Program-made: the position numbers and the translations under genes
Assembly (NCBI GenBank): GCA_030424825.1
Contig: JAUHWE010000056.1
Span: 1 to 12,906, forward strand
DNA: 12,906 bases
Direction: 5' to 3'
Source of the DNA: Verrucomicrobiia bacterium
GTDB lineage: Bacteria > Verrucomicrobiota > Verrucomicrobiia > Opitutales > Opitutaceae
Part shown: piece by piece, positions 7,682 through 12,906 of the stretch
How the letters are laid out: each line of letters opens with the position of its first letter
Numbering within the stretch: the first letter of the stretch is position 1
Notes under the pieces: model-generated
Databases searched by the model: none
Told to the model about the DNA's origin: nothing
The model's input: the letters and a program-made list of their open reading frames with translations, nothing else

Positions 7682-7760
7682 CACAAAGACCTCCGGGCGT
7701 GCCGCGTTGGATAGATACGACTTCTGTGGCAGGCCCGGAGGTCCTTGCCCTACCTTTGTG
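7682..7760. repeat. REP-like palindrome between divergent genes, one arm shortened
   Basis: The inner arms GACCTCCGGGCGTGCCGC (7688-7705) and 7726-7743 pair over 18 bases with two mismatches around a 20-base spacer. Outer arms CACAAAG (7682-7688) and CTTTGTG (7754-7760) also pair. The right side carries the family end GCCCTACC (7747-7754) that the left side lacks. The left arm is about 11 bases shorter there, as if that end had been deleted. The element lies in the 7625-7819 gap between the CBM9/PKD and PQQ genes. Confidence 0.7.
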
Positions 7761-7800
7761 ATTTCCTTGGCATATGAATTTCAATTGCCCTTTCCGGTGA

Positions 7801-7815
7801 ACAAACTACGTTTGT
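7801..7815. promoter_or_regulatory. Perfect 15-bp inverted repeat just before the PQQ/cytochrome gene start
   Basis: ACAAAC TAC GTTTGT is a perfect 6-bp inverted repeat with a 3-base centre, ending 4 bases before the ATG at 7820. It could be an operator half-site pair or a small hairpin at the translation start. Repeats of this size also arise by chance, so confidence is low. There is no Shine-Dalgarno between it and the ATG. Confidence 0.25.
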
Positions 7816-7819
7816 CTCC

Positions 7820-9496
7820 ATGTTTCCTCGTTTCACCTCTTCATCCATTCTACCGATACTCGCATTTGGTCTCTTCGCATCCACCGGCTGCTCCCAGCCT
7901 ATCGTTTCACCTGACAATGGGGGACTCCAACTCCCCGAAGGGTTCCAAGCTCTGGTGGTGGCGGACAATGTAGGACGGACGCGCAGGCTCGCGGTACGGG
8001 ACAATGGCGACATTTACGCCGCTCTGATGGATCCCATTGACCTCGGCTATGTGGTAGCGATGCGGGATACCAATGGCGATGGGGTTATGGATGTCGTTAA
8101 GTACTTCGGCGAACTCGACAGCCAGTGCAAATCGTTGGAAATCTATAAGGACTACCTCTATGTCGGTTCGACGACTCAAATTGTAAGGTTCCCCCTCGAC
8201 CCGAAGCAACTTCTCCCATCGGGCCCTTACGAGACGGTTGTATCCGGTTTTCCAACACCTAAGAATCACCGCAGCAAAAACATCACTTTTGACGACTCGG
8301 GCAATCTTTACGTCTCTGCGGGTTCGCCGGGCAATTCCTGCCAGGAAGTCGACCGTACCCTGCACTCTCCAGGGAAATTCCCGTGCGATGAACTCGAACG
8401 ATACGCAGGCGTATGGATGTTCGACGCAGAAACACTCGGTCAAACACAGCTCGAAGATGGATTCAAGTTCGCTACCGGAATTCGCAACAATGTCGCCTTT
8501 CAGTGGGACCCCGTGAAAAAGGAGCTCTACGGCGTCAACAACGGTCGCGACAACCTGATGCAAAATTGGCCCGAATTGTACAACGAGCAGGAAAGCGCAG
8601 AGCTTCCTTCTGAAGAATTTCACCACATCAAAGAAGGATCCAATTTCGGCTGGCCCTACACCTATTACGACCACGAACAGAACACGCGTATCATCAATCC
8701 CGAATACGGGGGCGACAAATTGAAGCGACCTGAAGCAGGGCTCTACGACGATCCCGTCCTGACGTTCCCGGGCCATTGGGCGCCCGTTGGGCTGCAATTC
8801 TACAACGCCACCCAGTTCCCGAAAAAGTACCAAGGTGGCGCGTTTGTATCTTTCCACGGTTCCTGGAACCGGGCCCCCCTTCCCCAACAGGGATACAATA
8901 TCGCCTTCGTCCCGTTCGACGGAATTCTACCTGCGGGAGGCTACGAGATATTCGCGGACGGTTTTAAAGGAACAGAGGTGCTGCACGTTCCCAATCAAGC
9001 GAAGTACCGCCCTACCGGCCTGACAGTTGGACCGGATGGATCCCTCTACGTTTCCGAAGACAAAGTCGGCCGTATCTGGAAGATCATGTACACGGGAGGG
9101 AAAGGTGTTTTGTCAAAGGCGGATACACCCAAGAAAAACCAGATCGCGCAAGAAGTCACGCAGACCGGTACCCCGATTCGGATCACGGATCCCAAGGGTC
9201 AGGCCCTCTACAACCAGTATTGTCTCGCCTGTCATCAGGTCGACGGAAGCGGCGTACCCAACATGCAACCTTCGCTAATCGGTTCCGAAAGGCTTTCCCA
9301 TTCCGACGACGCCTTTCTGATCAAGCTGATGCTCGAAGGTAGCGAGTGGATCGAGGATCGCAAGTATAGCAACTTGATGGCCAGTTTCTCCTTTTTAACG
9401 GATGAAGAAATCGCCCTGACCCTCAACTACGCTCGCGCCCGTTTTGCGAATGCGAGCTCAAATATCCAGGCCAGCGATGTCGCCAAGATGCGGTGA
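7820..9496 (+). CDS. PQQ-dependent sugar dehydrogenase-like propeller fused to cytochrome c, probable lipoprotein
   Basis: A 558-residue exported protein. Residues 1-24 look like a lipoprotein signal with STGC ahead of the cleavage point (C24). About 30-430 form a beta-propeller of the soluble glucose/sorbosone dehydrogenase type; recognisable pieces are LPEGFQALVVADNVGRTRRL, GNLYVSAGSPGNSC, FATGIRNNVAFQW, HHIKEGSNFGWPYTYYD and LTVGPDGSLYVSEDKVGRIWKI. A C-terminal class I cytochrome c domain (about 452-545) has haem motif CLACH at 468-472 and a likely axial methionine M520 in NLMASFSFLTDEEI. Family knowledge suggests oxidation of an aldose or related sugar by PQQ, with electrons passed internally to the haem. 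No PQQ synthesis genes are in the window, and substrate and PQQ use are not proven by sequence. It is divergent from the CBM9/PKD gene and 267 bases upstream of the UxuA-like gene on the same strand. Confidence 0.9.
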   Translation: MFPRFTSSSILPILAFGLFASTGCSQPIVSPDNGGLQLPEGFQALVVADNVGRTRRLAVRDNGDIYAALMDPIDLGYVVAMRDTNGDGVMDVVKYFGELDSQCKSLEIYKDYLYVGSTTQIVRFPLDPKQLLPSGPYETVVSGFPTPKNHRSKNITFDDSGNLYVSAGSPGNSCQEVDRTLHSPGKFPCDELERYAGVWMFDAETLGQTQLEDGFKFATGIRNNVAFQWDPVKKELYGVNNGRDNLMQNWPELYNEQESAELPSEEFHHIKEGSNFGWPYTYYDHEQNTRIINPEYGGDKLKRPEAGLYDDPVLTFPGHWAPVGLQFYNATQFPKKYQGGAFVSFHGSWNRAPLPQQGYNIAFVPFDGILPAGGYEIFADGFKGTEVLHVPNQAKYRPTGLTVGPDGSLYVSEDKVGRIWKIMYTGGKGVLSKADTPKKNQIAQEVTQTGTPIRITDPKGQALYNQYCLACHQVDGSGVPNMQPSLIGSERLSHSDDAFLIKLMLEGSEWIEDRKYSNLMASFSFLTDEEIALTLNYARARFANASSNIQASDVAKMR

Positions 9497-9552
9497 TCGC
9501 AGTAAGTTCGGTTTTTCAATTGTAGGGGACCTGTTTTGGGTAGCCCGATCCC

Positions 9553-9635
9553 GTAGGGCCAGCGCTTGCGCTGTGCCGCGTTATTTAAGGTCACAAAACT
9601 CTTCTTGTGCGGCACAGCGCAAGCGCCGGCCCTAC
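9553..9635. repeat. REP-like long hairpin, near-perfect 27-bp arms
   Basis: The left arm 9553-9579 (starts GTAGGGCCAGCGCTTGCGC, ends TGCCGC) and the right arm 9609-9635 (starts GCGGCACAGCGC, ends GGCCCTAC) are inverted copies with one mismatch in 27, around a 29-base spacer (9580-9608). This is the best-preserved member of the family in the window. The arm contains an inner palindrome AGCGCTTGCGCT. It lies 56 bases after the PQQ/cytochrome stop. A transcript hairpin here could slow 3' decay or attenuate read-through, but no T-tract follows. Confidence 0.85.
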
Positions 9636-9660
9636 TGATTTCAGTTCGCTTTGCTCCTGC

Positions 9661-9717
9661 CCGCTATCCGAGAAACTTGATTTCCCGAGGCAACTTCTCC
9701 ATTACTTGAAATAGCGG
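9661..9717 (+). promoter_or_regulatory. Possible structured leader upstream of the UxuA-like gene
   Basis: CCGCTAT (9661-9667) and ATAGCGG (9711-9717) pair perfectly, and inside them GAGAA pairs with TTCTC at 9695-9699, extended by CTTG against CAAC-type bases. Together they could fold a two-step stem ending about 46 bases before the ATG at 9764. No known riboswitch motif is recognised. The rest of the 9497-9763 gap holds the palindrome at 9553-9635 and nothing else I can name. Confidence 0.25.
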
Positions 9718-9763
9718 ACCAAACGAACTCCCGCTCTTAGCCATTTACCTCACCCCATACCCC

Positions 9764-10873
9764 ATGAAACGAAGAACCTTTAACAAACTGCTAGCTACCG
9801 GTGCAGCCTCCACCCTCGCCTCTGGCAAACTCGCTTCCTCCGCCTCAGCCGCTCCCTATGTCATCCCTTCCGATGAAAATCGAATGCACGTGGGTTGCCA
9901 ACGAGGTCGGGTCGAAGAAAAAGAGCTCGCATTCAAGGCCCGCTGCGGCGTCCACCATATTGACGGATACGCACCCAAGCTAATACCTGGGGTCGGCTGG
10001 GATCTCGACGATGCCCTGCGCCAGCAAGAGCTTTGCGCGAAATATGACATCCAGATTGACGCCTACCACCTGCCACTTAGCTCCGCCGGAGTCGATCGCG
10101 TTGCCACTCCTAACATCATGCTCGGCAAGAGCCCCGAGAGGGACCGTGAGATTGAGATGATCCAGCAAATGATCGAGGTGTCCGCCAAAGCGGGCATTCG
10201 GGCGCTCCTTTACAATGCTACGATCCTACCCGTAATTCGTACGGAGCGTACACCCGGTCGCGGAGGCTCCACCTATTCGACTTGGGATATGGCAAAAGGA
10301 ATGAGCGAGAAAGACAAGCTGACCAAAGCCGGTGTGGTGTCTGTTGACGAGGTCTACGAGCGGATCACTTACCTTCTAGATCGCCTTCTTCCCGTCGCCG
10401 AGGAGTACAATGTGCAGCTCGCCAACCACATCGCAGATCCCCCACTTCCCATCGGCTATCGAGGAATCACGCGCTGGAACAGTCCCGACATCATGGCCGG
10501 TGTTAAGCGATTCTCTAACCTATATGACAGTCCGAGTCACGGGTTCAATCTTTGCCTCGGTTCGAGCGCAGAAGGAATGAGGGATCCCAACACCGAAATT
10601 CACGAACTGATTCGCTACGTAGGACGCAAAAAGCAGATTTTCAACATTCATTTGCGAAACATTAAGGGGGGATGGGGCTACTTTCAGGAAGTGTATCCGG
10701 ACGACGGCGACATGGATTTTTTCGAGGTTGTCAAAACTTTGCGGGAAGTCGGATATTCCTACATGGTGATGCCGGATCATATGCCGCGGCATGAGGATGA
10801 CCCAGACTTGAATCAGGGATTCGCCTTCGCCTACGGCTACATCAAAGCACTGGTCCAGGCCGTCTATTCTTGA
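9764..10873 (+). CDS. Tat-exported TIM-barrel enzyme, mannonate dehydratase (UxuA)-like
   Basis: A 369-residue protein. The N-terminus KRRTFNK (2-8) followed by a weakly hydrophobic stretch and SASA (about 26-29) is a twin-arginine export signal. The rest is a xylose-isomerase-like TIM barrel closest, by my reading, to mannonate dehydratase, which converts D-mannonate to 2-keto-3-deoxygluconate: IRALLYNATILPVIRTERTP, LLPVAEEYNVQLANHIADPP, FNLCLGSSAEG, NIHLRN, DGDMDFFEVVKTL and MPDHMP line up with UxuA blocks. The four metal ligands recalled for UxuA (His, Cys, His, Asp) correspond to H222, C264, H296 and D338. The usual RPDHG is MPDHM here, so the substrate or reaction may differ. UxuA is normally cytoplasmic; export is odd, though Tat-signal TIM-barrel proteins are common in Planctomycetes and Verrucomicrobia. 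The start is the ATG giving the Tat signal; there is no Shine-Dalgarno. It is followed by an MFS transporter gene. Confidence 0.82.
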   Translation: MKRRTFNKLLATGAASTLASGKLASSASAAPYVIPSDENRMHVGCQRGRVEEKELAFKARCGVHHIDGYAPKLIPGVGWDLDDALRQQELCAKYDIQIDAYHLPLSSAGVDRVATPNIMLGKSPERDREIEMIQQMIEVSAKAGIRALLYNATILPVIRTERTPGRGGSTYSTWDMAKGMSEKDKLTKAGVVSVDEVYERITYLLDRLLPVAEEYNVQLANHIADPPLPIGYRGITRWNSPDIMAGVKRFSNLYDSPSHGFNLCLGSSAEGMRDPNTEIHELIRYVGRKKQIFNIHLRNIKGGWGYFQEVYPDDGDMDFFEVVKTLREVGYSYMVMPDHMPRHEDDPDLNQGFAFAYGYIKALVQAVYS

Positions 10874-11172
10874 GTCTTCCTTACTCGTTCACCACCGCGT
10901 ACTGCAAGACGCTGATGGGTAGAGACCTAGCCCTCTGTTCGTTAACTGAAAGTTCATCTTGGGACCTAATCCCAGAATTTTCCTTTAAATGTAAAATTGC
11001 CGCGCATAAAAGCTCGACATAAGCTGTGTGCATGTTTGCTTCGCTCTTATCAATTAACCGTTTTTCTGCTCCTACGCAATCCCCGTCACGAAATCGATCA
11101 CAGCATTAGTGGTCTATCTCATGACTGTGCAGAAAGACACTGTTTAACACTAAAGAGAGGTTCTTCCTTAAT
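10874..11172. other. Intergenic region (299 bp) before the MFS gene
   Basis: No gene or family repeat is visible. A small hairpin TGGGA/TCCCA (10960-10974) with a weak T-rich tail is a poor terminator candidate for the UxuA-like gene. A purine-rich AGAGAGG (11154-11160), 12 bases before the ATG at 11173, is a plausible but distant ribosome binding site. The size of the gap suggests the MFS gene may have its own promoter; I could not pick one confidently. Confidence 0.4.
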
Positions 11173-12717
11173 ATGAGCGAAATACATCGATCAAGACTAC
11201 TATGGGCCGGCTTTATGGCGATTCTCGCCGCTGGAGTTGGTTTTGCCATTCGTGGCGGAATATTTGACAATTGGGCTGGTGAATACGGCTTCACGGGCGC
11301 GCAGCTGGGCGCGATTGGTGGAGCGGGCTTTTCGGGCTTTTGTTTCGGCATCATCATCGGTGGTGTAATTGTCGATAAGATTGGTTACGGCAAACTGGTC
11401 CTTCTGGCCTTGGCATGTCACGTACTGTCCGCATTTGTCACCTTCGGCGCTGGCGGTGACTCTGCGTACGGATTCCTGTTCTGGGGAATGTTCATCTTCG
11501 CCTATGCGAATGGAACCCTGGAGGCAGTCGCCAACCCTCTCAGCGCGACTCTCTATCCAGAAAACCGGACACACTACCTTAACATCCTACACGCTTCCTG
11601 GCCTGCGGGCATGATTATCGGGGCGGTTATCGGATGGGTGCTGGATGACAAGATCGGCGTACCTTGGAAATGGCAGCTCGCCATCTACCTCGTGCCAACC
11701 GTCATCTACGGTATCATGTTCCTCGGACAAAAGTACCCGCAATCGGAAGCATCCGAAAAGGGACTGGGACTGGGCGACATGATGAAAGACGTCGGAATCT
11801 TGGGCGGGCTCGTTATTTGCTACCTGCTCTCTCTCTTCCTCTCTACTTTAGGAGTGGCCTTTCTGTCTCCAACCGTCAGCTACCTAATCGCTTTCATTCT
11901 CTTGGTGGCGATTGGATACATTACCAAGTTTTCCATAGGGTCGATTCTCCTTTTCATCCTATTCGTCACCCACGCCCTCGTCGGTGCGGTCGAGCTGGGA
12001 ACGGAGCAATGGGTGCAAAACATCACAGGAAACATTCTGACCTCTGAACAGGGCAAGATTCTCTTCGTCTGGACATCAGTAATTATGTTCGCCCTCCGTT
12101 TCAGTGCGGAATTCATCGAAACCCGCCTGAAGCTTTCGCCCATTGGACTACTGCTCGTGTGCTCGGTTCTCGCATTCATCGGCTTGAATATGGCAGCTGG
12201 GATCACCAGTTTCATGGGCGCGATGCTCGCACTGGGTATCTACGCCGTTGGAAAAACCTTTTTCTGGCCTACCATGCTCGCCGTTGCAGGCGACCGCTAT
12301 CCCCATACCGGTGCTGTCGCGATGAGTATCATGGGTGGAATTGGAATGCTCTCGGCCGGTCTCCTCGGATCTCCTGGTCTTGGATTCGCCAAGGACCACT
12401 TTTCGGGCCGAGCCTTGGAAGAGTCTAATCCAGCGATCTACCAAGTCGTCAAGGCGGACGCTCCCAGCTCTTTCCTCTGGTTGGGTACGACTGGTCTCGA
12501 CGGAACAAAATTGAGCGAAGCGCAAGGCCGTGTGAATGAAGGGAAAGCGCTCCCAGGGGATAAGGATGTTGTCGCGGCGAGTATTGAAGGAGACCGCAAG
12601 ACACTTAAAGCTGATGCGTACATACCCCTGACAATGGCGATCATCTATCTTGGGATCATGCTCTACTTCAAATCGATTGGCGGCTACCGACGAGTCGCTA
12701 TCGAAGAAACATCGTAG
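11173..12717 (+). CDS. MFS transporter, sugar/sugar-acid type
   Basis: A 514-residue polytopic membrane protein of the major facilitator superfamily. Hydrophobic helices are evident at about 9-28, 44-66, 72-93, 97-114, 140-158, 168-185, 206-227, 233-252, 255-275, 294-312, 322-341, 344-362, 378-400 and 485-502, i.e. roughly 14 rather than the standard 12, with the extra pair in the middle. VDKIGYGK (67-74) is the A-like motif after helix 2. [30 protein letters not shown] (117-146) resembles a conserved block of FucP-like sugar carriers. A hydrophilic stretch of about 80 residues (402-482) precedes the last helix, longer than usual for MFS. The substrate cannot be assigned; position after the UxuA-like gene suggests a sugar or sugar acid. 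A strong terminator follows the stop, so this gene ends its transcription unit. Confidence 0.9.
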   Translation: MSEIHRSRLLWAGFMAILAAGVGFAIRGGIFDNWAGEYGFTGAQLGAIGGAGFSGFCFGIIIGGVIVDKIGYGKLVLLALACHVLSAFVTFGAGGDSAYGFLFWGMFIFAYANGTLEAVANPLSATLYPENRTHYLNILHASWPAGMIIGAVIGWVLDDKIGVPWKWQLAIYLVPTVIYGIMFLGQKYPQSEASEKGLGLGDMMKDVGILGGLVICYLLSLFLSTLGVAFLSPTVSYLIAFILLVAIGYITKFSIGSILLFILFVTHALVGAVELGTEQWVQNITGNILTSEQGKILFVWTSVIMFALRFSAEFIETRLKLSPIGLLLVCSVLAFIGLNMAAGITSFMGAMLALGIYAVGKTFFWPTMLAVAGDRYPHTGAVAMSIMGGIGMLSAGLLGSPGLGFAKDHFSGRALEESNPAIYQVVKADAPSSFLWLGTTGLDGTKLSEAQGRVNEGKALPGDKDVVAASIEGDRKTLKADAYIPLTMAIIYLGIMLYFKSIGGYRRVAIEETS

Positions 12718-12740
12718 AGATGTCTTAAGTATAAATTTCA

Positions 12741-12772
12741 AAAGGCGCTGTCATGAGACAGCGCCTTTTTTT
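12741..12772 (+). terminator. Rho-independent terminator of the MFS gene
   Basis: AAAGGCGCTGTC (12741-12752) and GACAGCGCCTTT (12757-12768) form a perfect 12-bp stem with a 4-base loop ATGA. The run of seven T residues (12766-12772) overlaps the end of the stem. It starts 24 bases after the MFS stop. The A-run on the other side is short, so it is mainly a plus-strand terminator. Confidence 0.95.
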
Positions 12773-12834
12773 GTGGGTCGCCAATTCAGTTTGTGCAAAA
12801 CCCTGTGCTCGGTTTGAACCTCACAACTCAAGTA

Positions 12835-12906
12835 GCTCACTCGCTTCAGGGTGAGCCCTAAGCCTGGACCTACATTCATAAAAGGCTCACGCCGAAGCGA
12901 GTGAGC
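12835..12906. repeat. Palindromic element at the right window edge
   Basis: The left arm 12835-12857 (starts GCTCACTCGCTTCAGGGTG) and right arm 12884-12906 (starts GGCTCACGCCGAAGC) pair over 23 bases with two mismatches around a 26-base spacer. It has the same plan as the REP-like elements elsewhere (similar arm length, spacer of about 25 bases, GTA just outside the left arm) but a different arm sequence. It may extend beyond the window. Confidence 0.75.

Noticed and set aside
7625..7684. Longer CBM9/PKD protein starting at GTG 7684
   Set aside because: It would place a 20-residue polar extension before a standard signal peptide and run into the palindromic repeat.
7907..8887. 326-codon minus-strand open frame
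   Set aside because: It is antisense to the PQQ/cytochrome gene and its product has no recognisable features.
10960..10974. TGGGA/TCCCA hairpin as terminator of the UxuA-like gene
   Set aside because: Five base pairs and a mixed tail are too weak to call.
12148..12741. 197-codon minus-strand open frame over the MFS 3' end
   Set aside because: It is antisense to a clear MFS gene and runs into the terminator region; its composition is arginine/histidine-rich, as expected of a shadow frame.
933..12906. CRISPR array made of the repeated palindromes
   Set aside because: Copies are kilobases apart, variable in sequence and not separated by regular spacers; no cas genes are present.

Overview
The window reads as a chromosomal segment of a free-living, polysaccharide-using bacterium of the Planctomycetota-Verrucomicrobiota-Lentisphaerota group. 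My best guess is a Verrucomicrobiota member of the Opitutae type. The grounds are a planctomycete-type cytochrome c (PSCyt1) + DUF1549 protein, an ECF sigma factor followed by a FecR/LamG membrane protein, an iduronate-2-sulfatase-like enzyme, a PQQ-propeller/cytochrome c lipoprotein and a Tat-exported mannonate-dehydratase-like protein. This placement is inference from gene content; there is no rRNA here.

Layout: positions 1-7624 are transcribed leftward (minus strand). In transcription order they hold a secreted CBM9-like/PKD protein (7624-6503), an unrecognised membrane-anchored protein (6232-5051), a sulfatase (4738-3260), an ECF sigma factor (3153-2617), a FecR/LamG protein (2620-1043) and a PSCyt1/DUF1549 protein (1035 to beyond the left edge). 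Sigma and FecR overlap by 4 bases (ATGA), and FecR is 7 bases from the cytochrome gene, so the last three are almost certainly one operon. Positions 7820-12717 are transcribed rightward: a PQQ sugar dehydrogenase-like lipoprotein fused to cytochrome c (7820-9496), a Tat-signal TIM-barrel protein of the UxuA type (9764-10873) and an MFS transporter (11173-12717) closed by a strong rho-independent terminator (12741-12772).

Working together (inference): the sigma/FecR-LamG pair looks like a cell-surface sensing switch controlling the adjacent cytochrome/DUF1549 gene and perhaps the sulfatase. The rightward genes look like extracytoplasmic sugar or uronate oxidation or dehydration plus uptake. 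Nearly all products are exported or membrane-bound, which fits periplasmic or surface processing of sulfated, uronate-containing glycans.

The most unusual signal is non-coding. A family of REP-like palindromic elements, whose outer ends read GGTAGGGC / GCCCTACC and whose inner arm ends usually read TGCCGC, occupies almost every larger intergenic gap (4809-4908, a solo arm at 6452-6486, 7682-7760, 9553-9635, and a look-alike at 12835-12906). One copy (933-1002) lies inside the N-terminal pre-sequence of the cytochrome gene. Two exact 35-nt copies bracket the unrecognised gene. No tRNA, rRNA, CRISPR array or transposase gene is visible.
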